64,000 nt of DNA from Samsonia erythrinae (GCF_004342665.1 NZ_SMBY01000001.1:62001-126000); one strand, 5' to 3'. Shown: positions 28,719 to 39,291, numbered from the stretch's first letter. The notes: generated by a model from the letters alone, not told the origin. Numbers and translations are program-made.

Positions 28719-29717
28719 TTAACCTAAACGGCGTTTAATTTTCTCAATCATCATGGCGGTAGAGATACCGTAGCGGTCGTGCAGCGTCGGTAGCGCGCCA
28801 GCCAGTAAGAACTCATCCGGCAAGCCGACCGTATCCAGCTCGCAGCGCACGCCTTTACGCATCAGCAGCGACGCGACGGCTTCGCCCAGCCCGCCGATAC
28901 TGGTATGGTTCTCAGCAGTCACCACCAGACGGCCTGGCTTCGAGGCCTGCTCGATGATGGTTTTTTCATCAAATGGCTTGATAGTCGGCACATGCAGGAC
29001 GGCGACGCTGATGTTGTCAGCACGCATTTTTTCCGCCGCTTCCAGCGCGCGCATGGTCATCAGCCCGGAAGAGATAATCAGTACGTCATTACCGTCTTCC
29101 AGCAGTTTGGCTTTGCCAATCTCGAACTTGTAGTCATATTTGTCCAGCACCAGCGGTACCTTGCCGCGCAACAGACGCATATAGACCGGGCCATTATGGT
29201 CGGCGATGGCCGGAACCGCCTGCTCGATTTCCCGCGCATCGCAAGGGTCGATAATCGTCATGCCCGGAATGCCGCGCATAATCGCCAGATCTTCCGTCGC
29301 CTGATGGCTGGGGCCATAGCCTGTCGTCAGGCCGGGTAAGGCCGCGCAAATTTTCACATTCAGGTGCTCTTCCGCAATCACCTGATGGATAAAGTCGTAA
29401 GCGCGGCGGGTAGCAAACACTGCATAGGTGGTGGCGAACGGGATAAACCCTTCTTTCGCCATCCCGCCGGCGGCGCCCATCAGCAGTTGCTCCGCCATAC
29501 CCATCTGGAAAAAGCGATCCGGGAAGTTCTGCGCGAAAATATGCATGTCGGTGTATTTCGACAGGTCGGCGGTCATGCCGACGATTTCCGGACGCTCCGC
29601 TGCCAGTTTCGACAGCGCGGTGCCGAAGGGGGCTGCTACCGTCGCCTGTCCTTCATCAGCGATAGACGCAATCATCGCGGATGTTTTTAAGCGTGTTTTC
29701 TGCGTTGTCTGGCTCAT
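28719..29717 (-). CDS. Transketolase, C-terminal section
   Basis: Protein of 332 aa holding the pyrimidine-binding and C-terminal domains of a split transketolase (FIPFATTYAVFATRRAYDFIHQVIAEEHLNVKI; ENHTSIGGLGEAVASLL). It pairs with the N-terminal section encoded directly upstream; the two genes share one base (TAATG), so subunits are made in step. The complete enzyme moves two-carbon ketol groups using thiamine diphosphate. Placed with a short-chain dehydrogenase and an anion symporter, it likely cleaves a ketose or keto-acid formed from an imported sugar acid or polyol rather than serving the pentose phosphate pathway. Confidence 0.85.
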   Translation of the reverse strand: MSQTTQKTRLKTSAMIASIADEGQATVAAPFGTALSKLAAERPEIVGMTADLSKYTDMHIFAQNFPDRFFQMGMAEQLLMGAAGGMAKEGFIPFATTYAVFATRRAYDFIHQVIAEEHLNVKICAALPGLTTGYGPSHQATEDLAIMRGIPGMTIIDPCDAREIEQAVPAIADHNGPVYMRLLRGKVPLVLDKYDYKFEIGKAKLLEDGNDVLIISSGLMTMRALEAAEKMRADNISVAVLHVPTIKPFDEKTIIEQASKPGRLVVTAENHTSIGGLGEAVASLLMRKGVRCELDTVGLPDEFLLAGALPTLHDRYGISTAMMIEKIKRRLG

Positions 29718-30565
29718 TACAGCACTCCTTCTGGTTTATTGGCATCCAGTACCGCAATGGCTTTTTGCCATTCATCAGCATCGACGCGAATAAAGTGGTT
29801 CTTGTCACGGGTTTCGAGGAACGGAACAGCTTTGCCCATCAGGGTGTCGCAAATAATGACGCGAGGCTGCTCGCCCTGATAACGTTTGGCGTTGTCAAAC
29901 GCTGCAATCACCGCTGCCAGATCGTTGCCATCGACACGCTGTACGTACCAACCGAAAGCGGCCCATTTGTCATGCAATGGCTCATAACCGAGGATTTTCT
30001 GCGAGTTGCCATCTGCCTGCTGACGGTTGACATCGACGATATTGATCAAGTTCGTCAGCCCGTAGTGTGCCGCTGACATCGCCGCTTCCCAGGTAGATCC
30101 CTCATCCAGTTCGCCGTCGGACATGGAGTTGTAAACCCACGACGTGCTCTGTTTCTGCTTCAGGCCCAGCGCCATGCCCACGGCGATAGAAAGCCCTTGC
30201 CCCAGAGAACCGCCGGACATTTCCATCGCCGGCGTGTAGGTGGCCATCCCGGACATCGGCAGGCGGCTGTCATCAGAGCCGTAAGTTTCCAGCTCTTCTT
30301 CGGGGATGATCCCGGCTTCCAGCAGCGCCGCATAGTAGGCGATGGCATAGTGACCATGAGAAAGCAGGAAGCGATCGCGGCCCTCCCACTCCGGTTCGTC
30401 CGGACGAAACGTCATGGAATGGCTAAACGCGGTCGCCAGTACATCCGCGTAACCCAGCGCCTGACCGATATAGCCTTGCCCCTGAACTTCGCCCATACGC
30501 AGGGCGTAACGACGGATCCGCCATGCCGCTGCCGCGACGTTATGAAATTCTGTCATATTCATCAT
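29717..30565 (-). CDS. Transketolase, N-terminal section
   Basis: Protein of 282 aa with the diphosphate-binding domain of transketolase: GQGYIGQALGYADVLATAFSH, the DRFLLSHGHYAIAYYAAL histidines, and DGELDEGSTWEAAMSAAHYGLTNLINIVDVNRQQADG, which is the metal-thiamine diphosphate motif GDGE...N in a variant form (SDGELDEG). It is the partner of the following gene, sharing a TAATG junction. GAGGG precedes the start. It begins 11 bases after the dehydrogenase gene, so the three form one operon. Confidence 0.85.
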   Translation of the reverse strand: MMNMTEFHNVAAAAWRIRRYALRMGEVQGQGYIGQALGYADVLATAFSHSMTFRPDEPEWEGRDRFLLSHGHYAIAYYAALLEAGIIPEEELETYGSDDSRLPMSGMATYTPAMEMSGGSLGQGLSIAVGMALGLKQKQSTSWVYNSMSDGELDEGSTWEAAMSAAHYGLTNLINIVDVNRQQADGNSQKILGYEPLHDKWAAFGWYVQRVDGNDLAAVIAAFDNAKRYQGEQPRVIICDTLMGKAVPFLETRDKNHFIRVDADEWQKAIAVLDANKPEGVL

Positions 30566-30576
30566 ACTGCCCTCGA

Positions 30577-31326
30577 TTAATGGATTAACATGCCGCCGTT
30601 AACGTCCAGGGTGATGCCCGTTGAGTAAGACGAAAGGTCGCTACCGAGGAACAGGGCCGCACGGGCAATGTCGATGGCGTCGCCTAAGCGATTCATCGGA
30701 ATGCCGGCGAGAATGTTGGCCGTCATTTCATCGGTCAGCTTACCGGCGGTGATATCGGTTTGAATCAGTCCCGGCGTGATGCAATTGACGCGTACGTTAT
30801 CCGGCCCCAGCTCCCGCGCCATCGCCCGCGCCAGCCCCAGAACGCCGGCTTTCGCCGCGCTGTAATGCGGGCCGCCGAAGATGCCGCCGCCACGCTGCGC
30901 GGAGACGGAAGAGATACAGACGATGCTGCCGGATTTTTGCGCACGCATCGTCGGGATGACGGCCTGCGACATGAGCAGCGTGCCGCGTAGGCTGACGTCA
31001 AGCACGGCATCATAATTTTCACGCTTGATATCCATCGTCTTAATCGGCTGAGTAATACCCGCGTTATTCACCAGAACATCCACGCGGCCATACTTCGCTA
31101 TCACTTGTTCAATCGCCGCCTGAACCTGTTGTTCATTCGCCACGTTTGCTGCGACGCCCAGATGTTGTTCACCCAGTGCGGCAGCGGCTTTTTTACTTGC
31201 TTCGGTATCAAGATCAACGATAACGACCTTTGCACCGTTCTCAGCAAATAATTTAGCGGTGGCAAACCCTAATCCGCGAGGCGACGCGGCACCGGTAACA
31301 ATGGCGACTTTATCTTTCAGTAACAT
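30577..31326 (-). CDS. Short-chain dehydrogenase/reductase
   Basis: Classical SDR of 249 aa: cofactor motif TGAASPRGLG, an Asp (VIVDLD) favouring NAD, NNAG, and the catalytic Ser...YSAAK set. It ends in DVNGGMLIH. It probably oxidises the imported polyol or sugar acid to the keto form that the adjacent split transketolase uses. Annotated relatives are often called FabG-like or gluconate 5-dehydrogenase-like, but the true substrate cannot be read. GGAG lies before the start. The MFS gene is 74 bases upstream in the same direction. Confidence 0.8.
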   Translation of the reverse strand: MLLKDKVAIVTGAASPRGLGFATAKLFAENGAKVVIVDLDTEASKKAAAALGEQHLGVAANVANEQQVQAAIEQVIAKYGRVDVLVNNAGITQPIKTMDIKRENYDAVLDVSLRGTLLMSQAVIPTMRAQKSGSIVCISSVSAQRGGGIFGGPHYSAAKAGVLGLARAMARELGPDNVRVNCITPGLIQTDITAGKLTDEMTANILAGIPMNRLGDAIDIARAALFLGSDLSSYSTGITLDVNGGMLIH

Positions 31327-31400
31327 AATTAACTCCAGTGGTTAAATATCGATGTGTGATATTAAGTTAAATATTTTTGTATTAACGATTAACGAAACAA

Positions 31401-32732
31401 TTAACGAGGTTCGTCAATAACGAGTATTGATATCAGGCCAATTGCCGCGCATATGCCGAAATAAATAAAGACAGTACTAAAGCTGCCGGTGTTATCCAGT
31501 AAAAAACCGGCCAGCATGGGGGAGACAAACCCGCCGAGGTTACCCCCGGTATTAATGACGGCGGCGGTAATAGGATAGGTATTCGAGTCCGATGCCGCCA
31601 TGCCATAGGCGGTAAATGCCGGCCAACCAATATTCAGACATAACCCTACGAAGAATAATCCGGCGCAAACTGCAAAGGTGCTTTGCGGAATATTCAACAT
31701 GATGATCATCATTAAGATTGTACTGATGGCGGTAAATATCATGGTGGGTTTTCTACGACGACCAAGTAATTTATCCGAAACATAGCCGCCAAAAATGGCG
31801 CCGATAAATCCACCAATACAAGGCATGGTCGCAACCAGGCCCATGCTCATAAAATCAAACCCTTTCTCTTTGACCAGATAAAGGGGTATCCATGTTAATA
31901 ACCCGTACAGGACACTCACCATCATAAAATAGGCAAGGCAGTCACCCAGAATGTTCTTTGATGTGAATAATCCTTTTACGGTACTAATGGGCGAAAGCTC
32001 ACGGACTTTAATGAATTTATCAAGCGTGTTGAATTTTTTATCTATAACAATATTTTGTCTGACAGTATCGGTTTGCGCATGATCCGCGTTGATATAGTCC
32101 AGTTCTTCTTTGGAAACGAATTTACTTTCCGAAGGTTTGGATTTAACTAATAAATACCATACGACCGCGATAACTAACCCCGGAATAGCAAAGGAAAAAA
32201 AGACCCAGCGCCATCCATATGTCACGGCGATCCACACGGCTAATGGGGGAACCAGTATTGGCGCAAACATCGTCGAGGCAATATATACTCCTGTTGCCGT
32301 CGCTTTTTCCTTAGCCGGAAACCAGTTATTGATTGTTGATGCCAGTCCGACCGGACAGGGGCCTTCCGTTAGGCCTAAGCCGAGACGAATGAACTTCAAA
32401 CTCAGTACGGAGGACGCCGTACCCATCAGCCAGGTAAACGCGGAGAAGCCGAAGATTGATACGGCGACCATGCCTCTGGTTCCCTTCTTGGCGATTAAAA
32501 ATCCAGCGGGGATCTGACTCAATGCGTATCCGAGAAAAAACATACTGGCAATCGCACCCGCTTCAAAATTATTAATATGGAATTCTTCAATAATGAAGGG
32601 AAGTACGGCGCCGATGTTTGTACGGTCAGCGTAATTCAACGTATATACGATAAAAATTAATGCCAACACAACAAAACGATAGTTCGTCTTTTTTGTGGCC
32701 TGGTAGGGTACGGTTTGTTCTATACGTGACAT
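31401..32732 (-). CDS. MFS anion:cation symporter, sugar-acid type
   Basis: Twelve-helix transporter of 443 aa of the ACS branch of the major facilitators (relatives GudP, GarP, DgoT, ExuT). Typical features are FVVLALIFIVYTLNYADRTNIGAVLPFI at the start, LTEGPCPVGLASTINNWFPAKEKATATG and SDKLLGRRRKPTM. ACS members take up organic anions such as glucarate, galactonate or hexuronates, which makes a sugar acid the best guess for the substrate of this gene cluster. It is first in the operon with the dehydrogenase and split transketolase, and divergent from a LysR regulator. Confidence 0.82.
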   Translation of the reverse strand: MSRIEQTVPYQATKKTNYRFVVLALIFIVYTLNYADRTNIGAVLPFIIEEFHINNFEAGAIASMFFLGYALSQIPAGFLIAKKGTRGMVAVSIFGFSAFTWLMGTASSVLSLKFIRLGLGLTEGPCPVGLASTINNWFPAKEKATATGVYIASTMFAPILVPPLAVWIAVTYGWRWVFFSFAIPGLVIAVVWYLLVKSKPSESKFVSKEELDYINADHAQTDTVRQNIVIDKKFNTLDKFIKVRELSPISTVKGLFTSKNILGDCLAYFMMVSVLYGLLTWIPLYLVKEKGFDFMSMGLVATMPCIGGFIGAIFGGYVSDKLLGRRRKPTMIFTAISTILMMIIMLNIPQSTFAVCAGLFFVGLCLNIGWPAFTAYGMAASDSNTYPITAAVINTGGNLGGFVSPMLAGFLLDNTGSFSTVFIYFGICAAIGLISILVIDEPR

Positions 32733-32823
32733 TATATAAACCTCTTTGTATGAACAACTTTTTTGTGAATGTTATGTTTGTCATTTTTATGCAGCGTCCT
32801 CACTATAACGGGTGCGTTCTGAA

Positions 32824-32835
32824 TTTGAATTCAAA
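32824..32835. promoter_or_regulatory. Palindrome in the divergent promoter region
   Basis: TTTGAATTCAAA is a perfect 12-bp palindrome between the divergent symporter and LysR genes. A LysR-type binding role is plausible but unproven. Confidence 0.3.
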
Positions 32836-33029
32836 AAAACTCATTTCACGTTGAGTAAAATTTGAGTCGTGTTATTAATCACAAAAAAAGTGTGACAACT
32901 GTCAGGTTATAAAAAATAACCAGGTAGGCGGGATTTTTGTGTTCGCAATCACACTTCCTCTTCAATGTTATGAAATTTTCCATTCAACTAATTAATCTGT
33001 ATGGGAAATCTATATTTTTGGAGTGCCGA

Positions 33030-33953
33030 ATGAAGAAAGAAGCCATAGATAAACTGCCATTGCCTTCTTTGAGGAATCTGCAAGCATTCATTGAAGTTGC
33101 CAATGCAGGAAGTATTAATATAGCGGCGATGCAACTGAATGTTACGGCCTCTGCGGTGAGCCATCAGATAGCCTCGTTAGAGGCTTTTTTAGGCAAGAAG
33201 CTATTTATCCGAAATGGCAAGGGAATTATTTTAACGCAATTAGGTGAAGAATATCTTTTTCAAATATCCGGCGCGATGAACACCATTGGCAGAATCTCTG
33301 ATAAAATTATTAATGAGCCTTATAACGATATATTACGTGTGCATTCCTCGCCGTCTTTCGGTATGTTATGGTTGATTAGAAAACTGGGTTCTTTCAGAAG
33401 TAAACACCCGGATATATTGATTAACCTGAATTGTTCATATGAAACGCTTCAGTTTTCTCGCGATAATATTGATATTGATATCCGGCATGGTATTCCTGAC
33501 TGGGATGGATATAAAATATTAACAATTAAAAATGAGAAGCTTAATGTCATGGCATCACCTGAATATCTCCTCAGATGTCCGGTGGAAAATATTAATGATG
33601 TTGAGAGTCATGATTTAATTTATTCATCTGTCACGCTGGTTAACTGGGAGCGCTGGTTTTCTTTCTTCAAAATTAACTTAACTAAAAAGCCCGCCTATAA
33701 CATGATCTTTGACCGATCCTATATGAGCTTTGAAGCGGCGAAGATGGGGCTTGGCATGATATTCGAAAGTTCATTACTCGGCGCTGAATTTGTCGCCAAG
33801 GGAACGCTCCACCCGGTGTTTGGTAAAGAATATGAATATCCAATCAATGCTCATCACGTTGTTTTTCCTCACGGAAATGAACTTAACTATAAAGTCAGGA
33901 CCTTCATTGAATGGATGAGGGCGGAATTATTATCAGATGGCTTTGAGCTATAG
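33030..33953 (+). CDS. LysR-type regulator, GcvA-like
   Basis: Protein of 307 aa. The helix-turn-helix LPSLRNLQAFIEVANAGSINIAAMQLNVTASAVSHQIASLEAFLGKKLFIR resembles the GcvA/AmpR branch. The start at 33030 is chosen because GGAG lies nine bases before it; the frame is open to 32937 but that part is AT-rich and lies in the promoter region. It is divergent from the symporter/dehydrogenase/transketolase operon and probably controls it. Its codon use is more AT-rich than that of neighbours. Confidence 0.82.
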   Translation: MKKEAIDKLPLPSLRNLQAFIEVANAGSINIAAMQLNVTASAVSHQIASLEAFLGKKLFIRNGKGIILTQLGEEYLFQISGAMNTIGRISDKIINEPYNDILRVHSSPSFGMLWLIRKLGSFRSKHPDILINLNCSYETLQFSRDNIDIDIRHGIPDWDGYKILTIKNEKLNVMASPEYLLRCPVENINDVESHDLIYSSVTLVNWERWFSFFKINLTKKPAYNMIFDRSYMSFEAAKMGLGMIFESSLLGAEFVAKGTLHPVFGKEYEYPINAHHVVFPHGNELNYKVRTFIEWMRAELLSDGFEL

Positions 33954-34173
33954 CGCATTTATTCGATGCGTTGTGCAGATGAAAGGCTAGTGTGCCGCAA
34001 ACATGGGCAGGCTTGCGGCTGAGGCCTGCGCCAGTGAGTGATAATCGTCAGACATTACCGGACGCGCTCCCGCTATGTGCGGGTGGAAAGGCGATTGTGG
34101 TTAGTGCGCGCGGAAAGACTCAGACGCTGAACCACGTCGTCGCCTGCACAGCCCTTCAACGTCTGACGTGATC

Positions 34174-34803
34174 TCAATTTTTGGTGCTAAACAGATAGTT
34201 GGTCATATCGTTAAGGATTTCAATCAGCAAAGAATTATCGATTTTGTTTTCTGGATCCTGCTGTGGCGTATTTACCGCAAGACCGACAAAAATGGCGGAC
34301 ATAATTTCCATACTTGCTTGCAAGCGCAACATCTCTTTTTCGCTCTTAACCTGACAGCGCAGGCTCAGCTGTTCGTTAAATTGCTTCATAATGCTGTTGC
34401 GTGATTGTTTTAGTAATTCCGCAACGGCGGGGTTCCGCGCTGACTCGGCGGCGATTTCAAGCCACAGGCCGACAAACTTTTCATCGGTGTGTCGTTCAAC
34501 GTTTTCAGCGGTATGTCTGATCAGGACATCGACCATATCTTCTTCAAGTGGCGAAGTCTTAATATCCTTAATCAAATCCAGTAATGAGTTCTCCTGCTGT
34601 TTCACCAGCGCTTCAACGATCGCTTCTTTGTTAGCAAAATGATAATAGATGTGTCCTGGGCTCATCCCGGACACTTTCGATATTTTAGCTATGCTACAGC
34701 CGTGAATCCCTTCTTTTCTGAAGCATTTCGCCGCAGCATCAATGACTTGCTTCCTTCTTTCCTGACTTTTTATCCGAGTATCGTTAGCCTGACTATGGCT
34801 CAT
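34174..34803 (-). CDS. TetR/AcrR family repressor, divergent from RND pump
   Basis: Protein of 209 aa with an N-terminal TetR helix-turn-helix (KQVIDAAAKCFRKEGIHGCSIAKISKVSGMSPGHIYYHFANKEAIVEALV) and a helical ligand-binding C-terminal domain. It is divergent from the RND adaptor gene; the 24-bp inverted repeat at 34864-34887 overlaps the pump promoter and is its probable operator. Ligands of such repressors are often substrates of the pump, for example plant phenolics or bile-like compounds. The true start at 34803 follows GGATG. Confidence 0.85.
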   Translation of the reverse strand: MSHSQANDTRIKSQERRKQVIDAAAKCFRKEGIHGCSIAKISKVSGMSPGHIYYHFANKEAIVEALVKQQENSLLDLIKDIKTSPLEEDMVDVLIRHTAENVERHTDEKFVGLWLEIAAESARNPAVAELLKQSRNSIMKQFNEQLSLRCQVKSEKEMLRLQASMEIMSAIFVGLAVNTPQQDPENKIDNSLLIEILNDMTNYLFSTKN

Positions 34804-34843
34804 ATTTCATCCTCTTATCGTTGACGTCTGGCCGTGTCAACGC

Positions 34844-34887
34844 TTGCAAAAAAAAAATTAGTATGAATATACTAGAATGAATATTCA
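34844..34887 (+). promoter_or_regulatory. RND pump promoter with overlapping TetR-type operator
   Basis: -35 TTGCAA (34844-34849), 18-base spacer, -10 TATACT (34868-34873). A perfect inverted repeat TGAATAT-N10-ATATTCA (34864-34887) covers the -10 and the expected start near 34880. Binding there would block RNA polymerase, fitting repression by the divergent TetR protein. Confidence 0.65.
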
Positions 34888-34909
34888 GTCTCAACGGAGT
34901 GTCGATGTG

Positions 34910-36031
34910 ATGTTTGTCTGGTTACGCCATGCAGCATGGCCTGTGGTGCCTGCATTTCTCGTGCTTTCTCTCTCTGGATGCGATAAACCACAGCAGCCTG
35001 CTGCCGTGGTTCCTGAGGTTGGCGTTGTCACCCTGAGCGCGACCGATGTCCCGTTAACAACGGAATTACCTGGCAGAACCGCCCCTTTTCTGGTCGCTGA
35101 AATCAGGCCACAGGTCGGTGGTATCCTTCAGAAACGCCTTTTTGAAGAAGGCAGTATGGTGAACGCTAATCAGGTATTATACCAGATAGATCCCGCACCT
35201 TATCAGGCCGAGCTGGCAAAAGCTGAAGCCAGTCTGGAATCCGCTCGACTTCTTGCGCGCCGTTATGAGGCGCTCGTGAAAACCAGCGCTATCAGCCAAC
35301 AGGATCGTGATGATGCCCGCTCATCCTGGTTACAGGCGAAGGCCTCGGTAGATTCAGCGCGAATCAATCTGGGTTACACGAAAATCATCGCCCCCATTTC
35401 AGGGCGGATAGGACGTTCGTCCGTGACTCAAGGAGCCTTGATGACGGCGAACCAGTCGGATGCGTTGGCGACCATTCAGCAATTGGATCCCATTTATGTA
35501 GATATTCCCCAATCGTCGACGTCATTGCTGCGTCTTCAGGATGATTTGGCCGCGGGTCGCATCAAACAAAATGACGAGCAGCAGGCCGAAGTCAGGTTGG
35601 TTCTGGATAACGGTTCGGAGTATCCCCTACCGGGACGGCTGAAATTCTCGGAAGTCACCGTGGATGAGGGAACGAACGCCATCATTATCCGCGCCGTATT
35701 CCCCAATCCCGATAACCGACTGCTGCCGGGCATGTTTGTCCGCGCGAAGTTGCAAGAGGGAATAAGAGAGCACGCTATACTCGTGCCGCAGCGTGGCATT
35801 ACGCGCGACGCCAGTGGACAGGCGACGGCGCTGGTCGTGAATAAGGACAATAAGGTTGAGTTGAAAAATGTGGTCACGGAAAGGGTTGTCGGTAATCAGT
35901 GGTTGGTGAGCGACGGCCTTATGCCCGGAGACAAAGTCATTGTTGATGGCGTGCAAAAAGCCCAGCCAGGCAATGAAGTCAACGTCGTTGCGGCGAATGC
36001 CGATGCAATGGCTTCAACTCAACCGCAATAA
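34910..36031 (+). CDS. RND efflux periplasmic adaptor lipoprotein, AcrA-like
   Basis: Membrane-fusion protein of 373 aa. The signal MFVWLRHAAWPVVPAFLVLSLSGC ends in a lipobox Cys, so it is anchored to the inner membrane. It has the lipoyl/biotin-like halves (AEIRPQVGGILQKRLFEEGSMV; GYTKIIAPISGRIGRS) and a hairpin of about 70 residues, as in AcrA/AcrE/MexA. The ATG at 34910 is chosen because GGAG precedes it and because an in-frame ATG at 34877 lies on or before the predicted transcription start inside the operator; a GTG at 34907 is equally possible. The RND permease starts nine bases downstream. The outer-membrane partner is not encoded here, so TolC is presumed. Confidence 0.85.
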   Translation: MFVWLRHAAWPVVPAFLVLSLSGCDKPQQPAAVVPEVGVVTLSATDVPLTTELPGRTAPFLVAEIRPQVGGILQKRLFEEGSMVNANQVLYQIDPAPYQAELAKAEASLESARLLARRYEALVKTSAISQQDRDDARSSWLQAKASVDSARINLGYTKIIAPISGRIGRSSVTQGALMTANQSDALATIQQLDPIYVDIPQSSTSLLRLQDDLAAGRIKQNDEQQAEVRLVLDNGSEYPLPGRLKFSEVTVDEGTNAIIIRAVFPNPDNRLLPGMFVRAKLQEGIREHAILVPQRGITRDASGQATALVVNKDNKVELKNVVTERVVGNQWLVSDGLMPGDKVIVDGVQKAQPGNEVNVVAANADAMASTQPQ

Positions 36032-36040
36032 GGAACCGCT

Positions 36041-39000
36041 ATGTCGCGCTTTTTTATCGACCGCCCGGTTTTTGCCTGGGTTATCGCGCTGGTAGTGATG
36101 CTGGCCGGGGCATTGTCAATCATCAAACTCCCCATTAACCAGTACCCCAACATTGCCGCGCCGGCTATTCAGATTAGCGGCACCTATCCCGGCGCGTCCG
36201 CCAATACGGTACAGGACACCGTGGTTCAGGTTATCGAACAGCAACTTAACGGGTTGGATAACCTGCGTTATCTGAAATCCGAAAGCAACTCGGATGGTTC
36301 ATTTAACATCACGGTCACCTTTAATCAGGGCACCGATGCGGACATCGCACAGGTGCAGGTGCAGAATAAACTCTCGCTGGCTACCCCGCTTATTCCTGAC
36401 GAAGTCCAGCAGCAGGGCATACGCGTAGCCAAGTACCAGATTAACTTTATGCTGGTGGTCGGCTTGGTTTCAACGGATGGCCGACTTAATGGTTTTGATT
36501 TAGGGGACATCATGGTCTCCAAATTACAGGATCCTCTCTCGCGCGTTAATGGGGTAGGCGACTTCATGATGATGGGGTCGCAATACGCAATGCGCATCTG
36601 GATGGATCCCGCGAAGTTGAACAGCTATAACCTGACGCCGCTGGATGTCAGTGCGGCCATCCAGGCGCAGAACGTTCAGGTTTCATCCGGGCAGCTCGGC
36701 GGTTTGCCGACGGAGGATGGCGTTCAACTCAATGCAACCGTTATTGGTAAAACTCGTTTTACCAACGCCGAACAGTTTGAAAATATCCTCCTGAAAGTAC
36801 AGCCAGACGGATCGCGCGTGCTGCTTAAAGACGTGGCGAAAGTGGGGTTAGGGTCGGAGAATTTTTCCATTCAGGCTAAATACGGAAAAAATCTACCCAG
36901 TACCGGTATCGCGCTGCGTCTGGCAACCGGCGGCAACGCGCTGGAAACCATCACTGCCGTTCGGGAAAAACTACAGGAACTGAAATCAGAACTACCGCGC
37001 GGCGTAGAGATTGTGTATCCGTATGATACCGAGCCGGTTATCAGCGAATCCATTGAAGGCGTTGTTCATACGCTGATTGAAGCGATTGTGCTGGTCTTTC
37101 TGGTGATGTTCCTGTTCCTGCAAAACTGGCGGGCGACGCTTATTCCCACGCTTGCCGTCCCCGTTGTTCTGTTAGGCACTTTCGGCATCATGTCGGCATT
37201 CGGCTTCACCATTAACATCCTCACTATGTTCGGTCTGGTGCTTGCCATCGGTCTGCTGGTCGATGATGCGATTGTGGTGGTGGAAAACGTTGAGCGTGTG
37301 ATGACGGAGGATAAATTGTCTCCTCTGGAAGCGACCCGGAAGTCAATGGACCAAATTTCCGGCGCCCTGATCGGGATTGGGCTGGTGTTGTCAGCGGTAT
37401 TTGTACCGATGGCTTTTTTTGGCGGATCCACCGGGGTTATCTATAGGCAGTTTTCCATTACAATCGTGTCGGCGATGGCGCTGTCTGTCTTCGTCGCACT
37501 GATATTTACACCCGTATTATGTGTAACCTTGCTCAGGCCAACCCAGCATACTCAGCATGGCGGAAAAGGGTTCTTTGGTTGGTTCAACCGGGTCTTTGAC
37601 CGCAGCACCGCTCTGTACCATAACGGCGTGAATCGCACGCTGGGGGCGCCGAAAAGAGCCATGGCTTTCTTTTTATTGATTATCGCATTGCTGGCGGTAC
37701 TGTTTCCTAAAATTCCTACCTCCTTCCTGCCCGATGAGGATCAGGGAAACCTGTTTGTTCAGGTACAGATGCCGCCAAACAGCAGCTCACAGCAGACGCA
37801 AAAGGTGCTGACGAAGGTATCCGAGTATTTCCTGAATCAGGAAAAAGACATGGTATCTTCCGTGATGCTGGTCAATGGTTTTAACTTCGCCGGTCGTGGA
37901 CAAGGTTCGGCGATGGCATTCGTACAGTTGAAACCATGGGGCGAGCGTAAAGGCAATGTCTTCGAACTTTCTGGCCGGGCGATGGGTTACCTAAGCAGTA
38001 TTAAAGAAGCCAACGTTATCGCCTTTGCGCCGCCAGCCGTATCTGAACTGGGGAATGCGACGGGCTTCAACCTGTTTCTTGAGGATCGTAGCAGTGCCGG
38101 TCATGAAAAACTGATGCAGGCTCGAAACCAGTTACTGGGGGAAGCCGCCAGGAACCCTGCGCTGCGCATGGTGCGTCCTAACGGGATGAATGATGAGCCG
38201 CAATACCAGATTTTGATCGATGATGAAAAAGTGCAGGCGCTCAAGCTGAGTATGAGCGACGTGAATAACACGATGTCAGCGGCCTGGGGGTCAACCTATG
38301 TGAATGACTTTAACGATCGCGGTCGTGTGAAAAAAGTCTATATCCAAGGTGAGCCCGGCGCGCGTATCTCTCCTCAGGATTTTGATAAATGGTATGTACG
38401 TAACAGCGACGGCGACATGGTATCGTTTGCCTCTTTTGCTACAGGCAAATGGGTTTACGGCTCGCCAAAACTGGAACGGTACAATGGTACTCCCGCCGTT
38501 GAACTACTCGGTGAGCCCGCTCCGGGATACAGCTCTGGCGATGCGATGAAAGCAATTGAGGACATTGCCGCGCGGCTTCCGGAAGGGTTCCACGTCTCCT
38601 GGACCGGTTTATCCTTTGAGGAGCGGCTTTCCGGCTCGCAGGCACCGGCCTTATATGCGCTCTCTTTGCTGATTGTGTTCCTGTGTCTGGCGGCGTTGTA
38701 TGAAAGCTGGAGTATTCCTTTCTCCGTTATGCTGGTCGTGCCCCTTGGTGTCATTGGCGCCGTCAGCGCCACGCTGTTACGCGGGTTGGGTAACGACGTT
38801 TTTTTCCAGGTCGGTTTATTGACCACCATTGGTCTGTCGGCCAAAAATGCCATCCTGATTGTAGAGTTTGCGCGCGAACTGCATGAAAAAGAGGGCATGT
38901 CGATTAAAGATGCTGCGCTGGAAGCCGCCAGAGTGAGGTTAAGGCCGATCATCATGACATCTCTGGCATTTGTCATGGGGGTTATTCCGCTTGCGGTGGC

Positions 39001-39181
39001 GTCGGGAGCCAGTTCCGGGAGTAAACATGCTATCGGTACAGGGGTGATCGGCGGAATGCTGACCGCCACTATTCTGGCCATCTTTTACATTCCTTTGTTT
39101 TACATGCTGATTGCCGGGTTCTTCAGCAAAAGGCGTCGGGTATCGTCTGAACCTGTTGAAGCCAGTCAGTCTGAGACCTAA
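36041..39181 (+). CDS. RND multidrug efflux permease, AcrB-like (HAE1)
   Basis: Inner-membrane transporter of 1046 aa, the usual HAE1 length. It starts [45 protein letters not shown] in segment 4 holds the paired Asp residues of the proton relay, followed by the segment-10 [12 protein letters not shown] with its Lys. Two large periplasmic loops form the drug-binding and docking parts. It works with the upstream adaptor and presumably TolC to expel toxic compounds. Gene order adaptor-permease with a TetR gene on each side is like acrRAB, but this is probably an additional pump, not the main AcrAB. Confidence 0.9.
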   Translation: MSRFFIDRPVFAWVIALVVMLAGALSIIKLPINQYPNIAAPAIQISGTYPGASANTVQDTVVQVIEQQLNGLDNLRYLKSESNSDGSFNITVTFNQGTDADIAQVQVQNKLSLATPLIPDEVQQQGIRVAKYQINFMLVVGLVSTDGRLNGFDLGDIMVSKLQDPLSRVNGVGDFMMMGSQYAMRIWMDPAKLNSYNLTPLDVSAAIQAQNVQVSSGQLGGLPTEDGVQLNATVIGKTRFTNAEQFENILLKVQPDGSRVLLKDVAKVGLGSENFSIQAKYGKNLPSTGIALRLATGGNALETITAVREKLQELKSELPRGVEIVYPYDTEPVISESIEGVVHTLIEAIVLVFLVMFLFLQNWRATLIPTLAVPVVLLGTFGIMSAFGFTINILTMFGLVLAIGLLVDDAIVVVENVERVMTEDKLSPLEATRKSMDQISGALIGIGLVLSAVFVPMAFFGGSTGVIYRQFSITIVSAMALSVFVALIFTPVLCVTLLRPTQHTQHGGKGFFGWFNRVFDRSTALYHNGVNRTLGAPKRAMAFFLLIIALLAVLFPKIPTSFLPDEDQGNLFVQVQMPPNSSSQQTQKVLTKVSEYFLNQEKDMVSSVMLVNGFNFAGRGQGSAMAFVQLKPWGERKGNVFELSGRAMGYLSSIKEANVIAFAPPAVSELGNATGFNLFLEDRSSAGHEKLMQARNQLLGEAARNPALRMVRPNGMNDEPQYQILIDDEKVQALKLSMSDVNNTMSAAWGSTYVNDFNDRGRVKKVYIQGEPGARISPQDFDKWYVRNSDGDMVSFASFATGKWVYGSPKLERYNGTPAVELLGEPAPGYSSGDAMKAIEDIAARLPEGFHVSWTGLSFEERLSGSQAPALYALSLLIVFLCLAALYESWSIPFSVMLVVPLGVIGAVSATLLRGLGNDVFFQVGLLTTIGLSAKNAILIVEFARELHEKEGMSIKDAALEAARVRLRPIIMTSLAFVMGVIPLAVASGASSGSKHAIGTGVIGGMLTATILAIFYIPLFYMLIAGFFSKRRRVSSEPVEASQSET

Positions 39182-39291
39182 ACCACTGGCAGGCGTAGCC
39201 GGAGTATGGTTACGTCTGCCATGGCATTGTTGGCGCCGTTCAGAATAACGAAGATATCGACAACCCGTTAATAGCAATGGGGTAATGGTCA

